In this document: positions 49,302 through 56,864 of the stretch, in pieces
Layout: each line of letters begins with the position of its first letter
Position numbering within the stretch: the stretch's first letter is position 1
NCBI RefSeq assembly: GCF_009807095.1
Contig: NZ_WUCC01000001.1
Location: 599,946 to 663,945, forward strand
Source: Rathayibacter sp. VKM Ac-2754
GTDB taxonomy: Bacteria > Actinomycetota > Actinomycetes > Actinomycetales > Microbacteriaceae
Reading direction: 5' to 3'
Length of the DNA: 64,000 nucleotides
The notes under the pieces: generated by a model
What the model saw: the letters and a program-made list of their open reading frames with translations, nothing else
Database searches by the model: none
Told to the model about the DNA's origin: nothing
Made by a program: the position numbers and the translations under genes

Positions 49302-50510
49302 CTACGGGCGCGGCTCTCCGCCGGCGATGCGCCTGCGCGCAGCCCGCTCGGCGAAGGCGTCGAGCGCCGCGATCATCCGGTCGGCGATCCAGATGCGATT
49401 GCGCCGGTGCGAGTCGGCCGGACGCAGGACCCCGCACTCGACGAGCGCATCCAGCGCTCGGTACGCAGCCGGAGCAGAGATGCCCAGTCGCGAGCCGACC
49501 ACGGGACCCGAGAGGACGGGCTGCTCGAGCGCGAGATCGGCGACGCGCCTGGCCGAGTGATCCGACCGGAGCCCCGCGAGCGCGTCCCGCCAGGTGCCTC
49601 GGATCCCCTCGATGTCCTCGGCGAGCTCCCGTCCGCTGCGGACCGCGAAGACCGAGGCATCGCTGAACGCCAGCACCATCGCGTCGACGTCGCCCTCTCG
49701 ATACCGACCGAGCGCCGCGTAGTAGGCGTCGACGTCATGGAGCAGCCCGGCCGACACCGGCACGGTGACGGTTCGCGTGAGCCGGGCTGTCCGGAGCATC
49801 GCCTGGACGAGCGCTCGACCGGTGCGTCCGTTGCCGTCGGGGAACGGATGGATCGTCTCGAACTGCGCGTGCGCGATCGCGGAGTGAGCGAGCGCGGGCA
49901 CATCGGATCGTGCGATGAACTCGATCAGGTCGTCCATGGCCGCCGGGACACGCTCGGGGATCGGCGGGACGAAACCCGCCTGGTGCGGGCTCACGCTCGA
50001 TCCGCCGATCCACACCTGCTGGGAGCGGTAGGCGCCGGTCAGCTCGGGGGCGTGACCCGAGAGCAGCGCCGCGTGCATCGCGATGATGCCGTCGGAGTCG
50101 ATGCCGTCGGTGAGCGCGAGCGCCGCCGTCATCGCCCGCACGTTGCGGACGATCAGGGCGGCGTTGCCGGTGTCGCGTTCACCGAGCTCGGTCTCGGCGA
50201 TCGCCCGTGCGCCGCTCGTCAGGTTCTCGATCTGCGAGGAGGACGCCGACTCGCTGCGCAGGAGTATCGAGGCGAACGGCAGGACGGACGCGCCGAGCTC
50301 TGCGTCGAAGCGGGTCAGCAGCGCGGAGGCGTCGGCCGCCTCCGCCGCGACGGCAGGGCTGATCTGCACCGGCACGTCCGCGATCCGCGGCGGGATCGAG
50401 GCGGTGTACGGGCCTCGGCTGGCGTCCCACTGCCGTCGCGTCAGATCGTCGCGCCGGAGCTGCGAGGTCCACGGCACCGACTCGTGGTCGAGAGCGGGCC
50501 AGGCGGACAT
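49302..50510 (-). CDS. Fic-family protein with C-terminal winged helix (class II)
   Basis: A 402-residue protein. The Fic core motif HPFPDGNGRTGR is complete at 221-232, so AMP transfer (or a related modification) is expected. An N-terminal inhibitory motif S-x-x-x-E-N (Ser91, Glu95, Asn96) fits autoinhibited class II Fic proteins. The C-terminus (about 330-390: SRLGISAPAAYRALDALVE) is a winged helix. ATG 50510 has no Shine-Dalgarno and directly follows a GTTGTTCAC element, which suggests leaderless translation and repression at its own start. No toxin-antitoxin partner gene is adjacent. Confidence 0.88.
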   Translation of the reverse strand: MSAWPALDHESVPWTSQLRRDDLTRRQWDASRGPYTASIPPRIADVPVQISPAVAAEAADASALLTRFDAELGASVLPFASILLRSESASSSQIENLTSGARAIAETELGERDTGNAALIVRNVRAMTAALALTDGIDSDGIIAMHAALLSGHAPELTGAYRSQQVWIGGSSVSPHQAGFVPPIPERVPAAMDDLIEFIARSDVPALAHSAIAHAQFETIHPFPDGNGRTGRALVQAMLRTARLTRTVTVPVSAGLLHDVDAYYAALGRYREGDVDAMVLAFSDASVFAVRSGRELAEDIEGIRGTWRDALAGLRSDHSARRVADLALEQPVLSGPVVGSRLGISAPAAYRALDALVECGVLRPADSHRRNRIWIADRMIAALDAFAERAARRRIAGGEPRP

Positions 50511-50560
50511 GTGAACAACGGTAGTCCTTGTTTGCCTTTCCGCGCTAAAAGTGAACAAGG
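50511..50560 (-). promoter_or_regulatory. Operator-like repeats at the Fic gene start
   Basis: TTGTTCAC (minus strand) occurs at 50518-50511, touching the start codon, and at 50558-50551, 40 bp upstream. CCTTGTT at 50527-50533 and AACAAGG at 50554-50560 form an inverted repeat. TACCGT ends 7 nt before the ATG and fits a TANNNT -10 for a leaderless mRNA. The winged helix of the Fic protein could bind here (inference). Confidence 0.45.
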
Positions 50561-50632
50561 GCCGCGCCTGATCACGGAATGCCCGGCACTCCGCCATCGT
50601 TGGGGCAACCGACACCGTCCCGAAGGGATCAC

Positions 50633-51298
50633 ATGGACATCGTGCGCTGGCTGTTCGACGCGCAGCTCGTCATCGGCGACCAGACGATCCTCTGGCGCGA
50701 GGTGATCGGCAACGTCTTCGGCCTGCTCAGCGCGCTCGGCGGTATGCGCCGGAAGGTCTGGGCGTGGCCGGTCGGGCTGATCGGCAACGTGCTGCTCTTC
50801 ACCGTGTTCATGGGCGCACTGTTCGACACTCCGAACCCCGTGAACCTGCTCGGCCAGGCCGGGCGGCAGGTGATGTTCATCATCGTCAGCGTCTACGGCT
50901 GGTACCGCTGGACCCACCGACCCGAGGCGGCGACGGCCGCGATCGAGCCGCGGTGGGCCTCCTGGCGCACGCGGGGCCTGCTCGTGCTGGGCATGATCGG
51001 CGGCACGGCAGTGCTCACTCCGGTGTTCCGCGCCCTCGGCTCGTACGAGCCGGTGTGGAGCGACGCGTGGATCTTCGTCGGCTCGCTGCTCGCCACCTAC
51101 GGGATGGCGAAGGGCTGGGTCGAGTTCTGGCTGATCTGGGTCGCGGTCGACCTGGTCGGCGTGCCGCTGCTGTTCTCGGCCGGCTACTACGCCTCCGGGC
51201 TGATGTACGTGTTCTACGGCGCGTTCACGCTGACCGGCTTCTTCGTCTGGCTCCGCCAGGCGCGCCGCTCCGTCCCGCCGATCGTGACGGTCGGCTAG
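50633..51298 (+). CDS. pnuC: PnuC-family nicotinamide riboside transporter
   Basis: A 221-residue membrane protein with about seven spans. WPVGLIGNVLLFTVF and the FVGSLLATYGMAKGWVEFWLIW block with its Trp-rich substrate pocket are diagnostic of PnuC, which facilitates uptake of nicotinamide riboside for NAD synthesis. ATG 50633 follows AAGGGA. It is divergent from the Fic gene. I see no riboswitch-like leader in the 122-bp gap. Confidence 0.92.
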   Translation: MDIVRWLFDAQLVIGDQTILWREVIGNVFGLLSALGGMRRKVWAWPVGLIGNVLLFTVFMGALFDTPNPVNLLGQAGRQVMFIIVSVYGWYRWTHRPEAATAAIEPRWASWRTRGLLVLGMIGGTAVLTPVFRALGSYEPVWSDAWIFVGSLLATYGMAKGWVEFWLIWVAVDLVGVPLLFSAGYYASGLMYVFYGAFTLTGFFVWLRQARRSVPPIVTVG

Positions 51299-51305
51299 AG
51301 GGCGG

Positions 51306-51734
51306 TCAGGCCAGGGCGCGCGTGCAGTCGGCGCACAAGCCGAACACGTCGACGACGTGGTGCGCCTCGGTGAAGCCGTGCTGCGCCGCGACGGAGCGGG
51401 CCCACGTCTCGACCTCGTCGGCCGCGATCTCGACCGTCAGCCCGCAGCGCCGGCAGATCAGGTGGTGGTGGTGCGTGCCCGGCGTGCAGGCCCGGTAGAG
51501 GCTCTCGCCCTCGGGCGACTGCAGCGAGTCGGCCTCGCCCTCGCCGGCCAGGTCCGACAGCGCCCGGTAGACCGTGGCGAGCCCGATCGGCGATCCGGAG
51601 GCGTGCAGCGCGCTGTGCAGCCCCTGCGCGCTCACGAAGTCGTCGCGCCCGGTCAGCGCCTCGCGCACGGCCTCGCGCTGCCACGTGTTGCGCTTGACCA
51701 CCGGCGTTCCGTCCTTCTTCTCCACCCGCCCCAC
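51306..51734 (-). CDS. zur: Fur-family zinc uptake regulator
   Basis: A 142-residue Fur-family repressor. The DNA-binding helix is GLATVYRAL (51-59). Structural zinc ligands Cys94, Cys97, Cys134 and Cys137 are all present, with a HHHH cluster at 88-91 before LICRRC. It is the last gene of the zinc importer operon, one base after the permease stop, so it is coregulated with what it represses. The target is probably the Zur box at 54480-54494. GTG 51734; a GTG three codons later is possible. Confidence 0.9.
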   Translation of the reverse strand: MGRVEKKDGTPVVKRNTWQREAVREALTGRDDFVSAQGLHSALHASGSPIGLATVYRALSDLAGEGEADSLQSPEGESLYRACTPGTHHHHLICRRCGLTVEIAADEVETWARSVAAQHGFTEAHHVVDVFGLCADCTRALA

Positions 51735-51735
51735 G

Positions 51736-52602
51736 CTACGCGCCGACCCTGAGACGCGCGGATCGTCGGACGCCCTTGCGTCCGACGATCCGGCAGACCA
51801 CGTAGATCGTGAACGAGATCGTCGTCACGTAGGGGCTGATCGGCACGGAGCCGCCGAGCGCCAGCAGGATGCCGCCGACGAGCGCGCCGACGGCGAAGAG
51901 GACGCTGAGCAGCGGCACCACGACCGGCGACGCCGAGAGGCGCAGCGCCGCGGCGGCAGGAGTGACCAGGATCGCGAGCACGAGCAGCGAGCCGACGATC
52001 TGCACCGAGACGGCGACCGCGAGGCCCAGCAGCAGCATGAAGGCGATCGACAGCGCGCGCGTCGGGATCCCGCGCGCCGCGGCGACGTCGGCGTCGACGC
52101 TCGCGAAGGTCAGCGGGCGCCAGATCAGCGCGAGCCCGATGACGACCACGATCGAGATCGCGATCAGCCAGCCGAGCTGCGGGTCGTCGACGGCGACGAT
52201 CTGCCCGGTCAGCAGGCCGAACTTGTTGGCGCTGCGGCCCGGGTAGAGCGCGAGGCAGAGGATGCCGAGGCCCAGGCCGAAAGGCATCAGCACGGCGATG
52301 ATCGAATTGCGGTCGCGCGCCCGCGCGCCGAGCAGCCCGATCAGCAGGGCCGCCACGAGCGAGCCGATGATCGAGCCCTGCACGACTCCGACGCCGAGCA
52401 GGAGCCCCGCGGAGGCACCCGCGAACGACAGCTCGCTGATCCCGTGCACCGCGAAGGCCATGTCGCGCGACATCACGAAGACGCCGATGAGCCCGCCGAC
52501 GACACCGAGGACGGCCCCGGCGATCACCGAGTTCATCAGCAGCGCGAGCAGCGCGCCGTAGTCCGAGAAGTCGAAGATCTGCGACCAGACGTCGTCGGTC
52601 AT
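51736..52602 (-). CDS. znuB: Zinc ABC transporter permease (ZnuB-type)
   Basis: A 288-residue ABC-3 family metal permease with about eight to nine spans: NSVIAGAVLGVVGGLIGVFV near the N-terminus, FAVHGISELSFAGASAGLLLG (about 53-73) and the closing VPISPYVTTISFTIYVV. The ATG overlaps the ATPase stop by 4 bp (ATGA). It forms the membrane channel for the zinc importer. Confidence 0.9.
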   Translation of the reverse strand: MTDDVWSQIFDFSDYGALLALLMNSVIAGAVLGVVGGLIGVFVMSRDMAFAVHGISELSFAGASAGLLLGVGVVQGSIIGSLVAALLIGLLGARARDRNSIIAVLMPFGLGLGILCLALYPGRSANKFGLLTGQIVAVDDPQLGWLIAISIVVVIGLALIWRPLTFASVDADVAAARGIPTRALSIAFMLLLGLAVAVSVQIVGSLLVLAILVTPAAAALRLSASPVVVPLLSVLFAVGALVGGILLALGGSVPISPYVTTISFTIYVVCRIVGRKGVRRSARLRVGA

Positions 52603-53456
52603 GCGCGCTCCTCCCTCTGCTCGTGCTCGTGCTCGTGGGCGTGGCTGTGGTCGGGGGCGCCGACCACGATCACGCGGCCGCGGGCGCGGATGACGTCGAC
52701 GGGCGCGTCGTAGAGCTCGCTGAGCACCTCCGACCGCAGCACTTCGTCGGGGGTCCCGACGCGGAACCTGCCGCCGGCGAGGTACAGCACGCGGTCGACC
52801 ATCCCGAGCACCGGATTCACGTCGTGCGTGACGAAGAGGACGCCGAGCTCGCGCTCGCGGCGGTGCCGGTCGATCAGCTCGCTCACCGCGCGCTGGTGCG
52901 CGAGGTCGAGCGCGATCAGCGGCTCGTCGCAGAGCAGGAGCGCGGGATCGCCCGCGAGGGCCTGGCCGACGCGGACGCGCTGCTGCTCGCCTCCGGACAG
53001 GCTGCCGATGGGGGCGTCGCCGAAGCCGGTCGCGCCGACCGCCTCGAGCAGCGCGTCGACCCGGGCGCGCCGCAAGCGCGAGGGCAGTGGCAGGCCGAAG
53101 CGGTGGCCGTCGATCCCGAGGCCGATGAGGTCGCGGGCCCGCAGGGGCGTGCCGTCGTCGGCGAGCTTCTGCTGGGGGATGTATCCGATGCGGCGGTTGC
53201 CGCGGTGCACGGGCGCACCGAGGACGCGCAGCTCACCCTCGCTCAGGGCCTGCTGACCGAGGACCGCCTTCAGGAGGCTCGTCTTGCCCGAGCCGTTCGC
53301 CCCGAGCACCGCGACGAACTCGCCCGCCTGCACGTCGAGGTCGACGCCGCTCCACAGCTCGCGGTCGCCGAAGCGGAGCCCGGCGCCGCGCAGCTGCAGC
53401 ACCGAAGGGCCCGCCTCCGAGGAGACGGGCCCCGAGGTCGGGTCGTCCTGTGTCAC
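52599..53456 (-). CDS. znuC: Zinc ABC transporter ATP-binding protein with His-rich tail
   Basis: A 285-residue ABC ATPase: Walker A GANGSGKTS (about 50-58), signature LSGGEQQRVRV, Walker B LLLCDEPL, H-loop FVTHD. The C-terminus ends in a His/Glu-rich tail, HSHAHEHEHEQREERA, unusual on the ATPase subunit and possibly a zinc sensor or buffer. GTG 53456 overlaps the binding-protein stop by 4 bp. The open frame continues far upstream over the binding-protein gene, but that part is shadow. Confidence 0.92.
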   Translation of the reverse strand: MTQDDPTSGPVSSEAGPSVLQLRGAGLRFGDRELWSGVDLDVQAGEFVAVLGANGSGKTSLLKAVLGQQALSEGELRVLGAPVHRGNRRIGYIPQQKLADDGTPLRARDLIGLGIDGHRFGLPLPSRLRRARVDALLEAVGATGFGDAPIGSLSGGEQQRVRVGQALAGDPALLLCDEPLIALDLAHQRAVSELIDRHRRERELGVLFVTHDVNPVLGMVDRVLYLAGGRFRVGTPDEVLRSEVLSELYDAPVDVIRARGRVIVVGAPDHSHAHEHEHEQREERA

Positions 53457-54418
53457 GACGAGACGGCTCCCTCGATGGCGTCGAGGTTCGCGGTCATCCA
53501 GCCGACGTACCCGCCGGCGTCGTCGGGCAGCGTCTCGGTGACGCCGACGGCCGGGACGCCGGCCGCCTCGGCGGCGTCGAGCAGCGCGTCGGTCTGGGCG
53601 CTCTCGGTCTGCTCGTTGTAGACCAGGGCGTCGACGGCCCTGCCCGGGAAGAGGGCGAGGGTGTCCTGGAGCGTGGTCGCGGGCACGTCGGTGCCCTCCT
53701 CGACCGCCTCGCTGAACGCCTCCGGAGTCGCGTTCACGAGACCCAGCGCGTCGGTCATGTAGAGCGGGACGGGCTCCGTGATCGCGATCGAGCGGCCGCC
53801 GAGAGCGCCCTTCAGCGACGCCTCCCGCTCGACGAGGGCGTCGATCTGCTCGTTCAGGGTCGCGACATTCGCGGTGTAGGTCGAGGTGTTGCCGGGGTCG
53901 ATGCTCGAGAGCTGGTCGCCGATCACGGTGACGACGTCGCGGACCGCGTCGAGGTCGTACCAGACGTGCTCGTTGAACGCGGCGTGCTCGTGGCCGTCGT
54001 CGGCGGCATCGGCCTCCTCGCCCTCGTGCTCGTGGTCGTGCTCGTCCTCGAGGCCGGCCGAGACGGTGGCGGTGATCACGGGCGCGTCGGAGGAGGAGGC
54101 GTCGAGCATGGTCTCGATGAACGGGTCGTAGCCGCCGCCGTTCTCGATCACGAGCGCGGCGCCGGAGAGCGCGAGCTGGTCGCGCGCAGTGGCCTCGTAC
54201 TCGTGCGGATCCTTGTCGGGGCTGTCGATGATGCTGGTGACCTCGACGAGGTCGCCGCCGACGCTCGCGGCGAGGTCGCCGTAGACGTCGGTCGAGGCGA
54301 CGATCTGCACGAGCCCGTCGGTCGCGGCGTCGGACGCGGCACCGGTGCCGGAGCACGCGGTCAGGGCGAGGACGGAGGCGCCGAGCAGGGCGGCGAGCGG
54401 GAGGGTGCGGGTCTTCAC
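53453..54418 (-). CDS. znuA: Zinc ABC transporter substrate-binding lipoprotein (ZnuA-type)
   Basis: A 321-residue exported lipoprotein with lipobox LTAC (Cys22). It has the cluster A-I metal-binding plan: STDVYGDLAASVGGD, the first His in KDPHEYEAT, then a flexible metal-collecting loop rich in His/Asp/Glu (EDEHDHEHEGEEADAADD, about 124-141), and FNEHVWYDLDAV with the second His. The loop is typical of zinc rather than manganese binding proteins. First gene of the zinc operon; start 62 bp from the Zur box. Confidence 0.92.
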   Translation of the reverse strand: MKTRTLPLAALLGASVLALTACSGTGAASDAATDGLVQIVASTDVYGDLAASVGGDLVEVTSIIDSPDKDPHEYEATARDQLALSGAALVIENGGGYDPFIETMLDASSSDAPVITATVSAGLEDEHDHEHEGEEADAADDGHEHAAFNEHVWYDLDAVRDVVTVIGDQLSSIDPGNTSTYTANVATLNEQIDALVEREASLKGALGGRSIAITEPVPLYMTDALGLVNATPEAFSEAVEEGTDVPATTLQDTLALFPGRAVDALVYNEQTESAQTDALLDAAEAAGVPAVGVTETLPDDAGGYVGWMTANLDAIEGAVSS

Positions 54419-54479
54419 GGTGGGGAGCCAATCTAGGTCCGAGGCCGGACGGTCGGGGTGCCCACACGGTAGCGGCTAT

Positions 54480-54494
54480 TGATAACGATTGTCA
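54480..54494. promoter_or_regulatory. Zur box
   Basis: TGATAACGATTGTCA is a 15-bp imperfect palindrome of the form TGANAANNNTTNTCA, matching the AT-rich Zur/Fur-type sites of actinobacteria. It lies 61 bp upstream of znuA and stands out sharply from the surrounding GC-rich DNA. The divergent LacI gene is 90 bp away on the other side. Confidence 0.8.
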
Positions 54495-54540
54495 AAATCG
54501 CGAGCAGCGCCCGGTCGTGACGGTATGTGCTGTCTGCGAT

Positions 54541-54550
54541 ACAACGTTGT
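54541..54550. promoter_or_regulatory. LacI operator upstream of its own gene
   Basis: ACAACGTTGT is a perfect 10-bp palindrome (12 bp with flanking T and A), 34 bp before the LacI start. The same palindrome occurs upstream of the arabinofuranosidase gene at 56820-56829, which points to autoregulation and one regulon. Confidence 0.75.
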
Positions 54551-54584
54551 AGGTTGGGGCGATCCGAGCCGGCCGAGGAGGAAC

Positions 54585-55595
54585 GTGGCGGTCACCCTGC
54601 GCGACGTCGCCCGCATGGCGGAGGTGTCGATCAAGACGGTCTCCAACGTCATCAACGACTACCCGCACATCCGCCCCGAGACGCGGGCGCGCGTCGAGGC
54701 GGCGATCGCCGAGCTGGGCTACCGCCCCAATCTCTCGGCGCGCAGCCTCCGTCGGGGGCGCACAGGAGTGATCGGGCTCGCCCTGCCCGAGCTGAGCCTC
54801 CCCTACTTCGCCGAGCTGGCCGACAGCGTGATGCGCGCCGCCGACCGGCGCGGGCTCACCGTCCTGATCGAGCAGACCGAGGGCGACCCCGCGCGCGAGC
54901 GCAGCGTCCTCACGAGCGCCCGCCGTCAGCTGACGGACGGGCTGCTCTTCAGCCCGCTCGGCCTCGGCAGCGCCGACGAGCCGGAGCTGGCCGTCGACTA
55001 TCCGCTCGTGCTGCTCGGCGAGCGCATCTTCACCGACCGCGTCGATCACGTCACGATGCAGAACGTGGCCGCGGCCCGCGCCGCGACGGCGCACCTCCTC
55101 GCCTCCGGGCGCCGGCGGATCCTCGCCCTGGGGGCTCACGAGGGCGAGCAGGTCGGCTCCGCCCCGCTGCGCACGCAGGGCTACCGCGAGGCCCTGGAGG
55201 CGGCCGGCGTGGGCTTCGACGAGCGGCTGGTGGGCGCCTCCGGACCGTGGCACCGCGCGAACGGAGCGGCGGCGATGCGCCGGATCATCGCCTCCGGAGT
55301 CGCGTTCGACGCCGTCTTCGCCTTCAACGACACACTCGCCCTCGGCGCGATCCGCGCCCTGCAGGACGCCGGCCTCCGCGTGCCCGCCGACGTGGCCGTG
55401 ATGGGCTTCGACGACATCGACGAGTCGGCCTACTCGGTGCCCAGCCTCTCGAGCATCGCCCCCGGTCGCGACGAGATCGCGCAGACCGCCGTCGACGTGC
55501 TGCAGGCGCGCATCGACGGCACGGCGACGGCTCCGCCCCGACGGCACGAGGCCGCGTTCACCGTGCAGGAGCGCGAGTCGACGGCCTCGAGCTGA
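54585..55595 (+). CDS. LacI-family transcriptional regulator of arabinoside use
   Basis: A 336-residue LacI-type repressor. The N-terminal HTH and hinge are clear (VTLRDVARMAEVSIKTVSNV, then GYRPNLSARSLRRGRTG). The periplasmic-binding-like domain (about 60-330) ends with GFDDIDESAYSVPSLSSI. GTG 54585 follows GAGGAGGA. Operators at its own promoter and before the GH51 gene indicate that it represses alpha-L-arabinofuranosidase in the absence of an arabinose-type sugar (inference from shared operator). Confidence 0.9.
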   Translation: MAVTLRDVARMAEVSIKTVSNVINDYPHIRPETRARVEAAIAELGYRPNLSARSLRRGRTGVIGLALPELSLPYFAELADSVMRAADRRGLTVLIEQTEGDPARERSVLTSARRQLTDGLLFSPLGLGSADEPELAVDYPLVLLGERIFTDRVDHVTMQNVAAARAATAHLLASGRRRILALGAHEGEQVGSAPLRTQGYREALEAAGVGFDERLVGASGPWHRANGAAAMRRIIASGVAFDAVFAFNDTLALGAIRALQDAGLRVPADVAVMGFDDIDESAYSVPSLSSIAPGRDEIAQTAVDVLQARIDGTATAPPRRHEAAFTVQERESTASS

Positions 55596-55602
55596 CCGCC
55601 GC

Positions 55603-56229
55603 TCAGGCGAGCGTCCGCGGCACCCGGTACTCCCACGCGCCTCGGTCCGCCTCGCCGATCGGGCGCAGCACGCGCGCGGGCACTCCGCCGACGACGACCA
55701 TCGGAGGCACGCTCGCCGTCACGACCGCCCCCGCGGCAACGACCGATCCCGCGCCGATCACGACGCCCGGCAGGAGGATCGCGCCCGCGCCGATCCACAC
55801 GTCGTCCTCGATCATCACCGGGGCCGAGAACTGGGTGCCGTCCGCGCGGAGCTCCGGGTGCACGGGGTGGCCCGTCGTGCTGATCGTGACGTTCGGGGCG
55901 ATCATCACGCGATCGCCGATCACGACCTCGACGTCGTCGACCAGGGTGAGGCCGAAGTTCACGTAGACGTGATCGCCCAGGCGCACGCGGTTGCCGTAGG
56001 CGACGTGCAGCGGAGGCTCGATCCAGGCGCCCTCGCCGACCGCCTCGAACAGCTCGTGCAGCAGGCGCCGGCGCTCCTCGGCGTCGCGGGGGCCGGTCGC
56101 GTTGTACGCGTGGGCCAGCTCCTTGCCGCGGAGCCGCTCCTCCTCGAGCGCCTCGAGACCCTCGCCGGAGTCGGTGTACAGCTCGTGGTGGTCCATCCGC
56201 CGGCGGACCTCGTGCTCGCGCGCGTCCAT
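55603..56229 (-). CDS. Sugar O-acetyltransferase (maltose acetyltransferase-like)
   Basis: A 208-residue left-handed beta-helix acetyltransferase. The N-terminal MAC-type helical part (RMDHHELYTDSGEGLEALEE) precedes hexapeptide repeats (APNVTISTTGHPVHPELR, then IEDDVWIGAGAILLPGVVIGAGSVVAAGAVV). His in TTGHPVHP is the usual catalytic residue. It acetylates sugars with acetyl-CoA. ATG 56229; a longer frame upstream lacks the family start. Convergent with the LacI gene. A second, distinct paralogue is at 60484. Confidence 0.88.
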   Translation of the reverse strand: MDAREHEVRRRMDHHELYTDSGEGLEALEEERLRGKELAHAYNATGPRDAEERRRLLHELFEAVGEGAWIEPPLHVAYGNRVRLGDHVYVNFGLTLVDDVEVVIGDRVMIAPNVTISTTGHPVHPELRADGTQFSAPVMIEDDVWIGAGAILLPGVVIGAGSVVAAGAVVTASVPPMVVVGGVPARVLRPIGEADRGAWEYRVPRTLA

Positions 56230-56323
56230 CGCGCCCCCTCTCGTCCGCCCCAGCGTGAGGGACGCCGACCCCGGAGGACGGTCGCGACACGGAGGCCAGG
56301 GCGAAGAGTCGACCGGCGGCACG

Positions 56324-56755
56324 TCAGTCGCAGGCGCAGATCTCGCGGCGGATCCAGTCGCCGGCGTCCGCGACCGGCAGTTCGCCGCGGCGCACGAGGC
56401 GGCTCCACTCGATCGCGCGGCGCGTCAGCCGGTCGTCGGCGCTGCCCGGGCGATCGCCGCCGAGCGTGCGGAGGAACACGTGCGCGAGCCCGCCGCCGAG
56501 GAAGAGCGTCGCGCCGGCGACTCCGGCGAAGTGCCTCGCCTGGCCGCGGGTGTCGTCGTCGTAGGCGGGGGCGAACCCGCGGCCGCGGATCCGGTTGCGA
56601 CCGCCGGTGGCCAGGTCGACGGGGCCGAGCAGCCCGCCCCTGATGCCCGCGATCTCGAGCGCGACCGCGTGGAGGAAGGCCCGGGGCCGCGCCTCGCGCG
56701 ACGCGATCGCGTCGACCCGGTCGGCGAGGAGTGCGCACGCGTCGATCGATCCCAC
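56324..56755 (-). CDS. Hypothetical protein
   Basis: A 143-residue soluble protein from GTG 56755. High G/C at third codon positions supports coding. It has a central Gly-rich hydrophobic stretch (HFAGVAGATLFLGGGLAHVFL) and ends with RREICACD. No family recognised. The start is uncertain: the frame stays open to 56905, but that part covers the arabinofuranosidase promoter and operator. It is divergent from the GH51 gene, so the LacI operator could also affect it. Confidence 0.55.
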   Translation of the reverse strand: MGSIDACALLADRVDAIASREARPRAFLHAVALEIAGIRGGLLGPVDLATGGRNRIRGRGFAPAYDDDTRGQARHFAGVAGATLFLGGGLAHVFLRTLGGDRPGSADDRLTRRAIEWSRLVRRGELPVADAGDWIRREICACD

Positions 56756-56782
56756 GCCGTCCAGTACAGCACCTCGGCGCTC

Positions 56783-56812
56783 TTGACACCGCCCCGGGCG
56801 ACTCCCCATCAT
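56783..56812 (+). promoter_or_regulatory. Promoter of the arabinofuranosidase gene
   Basis: TTGACA at 56783-56788 is a perfect -35. CATCAT at 56807-56812, 18 bp further, matches four of six positions of the -10 consensus. The LacI operator begins 2 bp downstream, over the expected transcription start. Confidence 0.65.
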
Positions 56813-56813
56813 C

Positions 56814-56847
56814 GTTTCTACAACGTTGTCTCCATCGTTGTAGAGAC
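56814..56847. promoter_or_regulatory. LacI operator of the arabinofuranosidase gene
   Basis: TCTACAACG (56817-56825) and CGTTGTAGA (56836-56844) are perfect inverted arms around a 10-bp centre; with one mismatch the arms extend to 12 bp. The left arm also contains the ACAACGTTGT palindrome (56820-56829) found at the LacI promoter. Two overlapping dyads suggest cooperative or two-site binding. The position after the -10 fits repression by blocking. Confidence 0.8.
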
Positions 56848-56864
56848 GCTCCGGAAGGCTCCCC

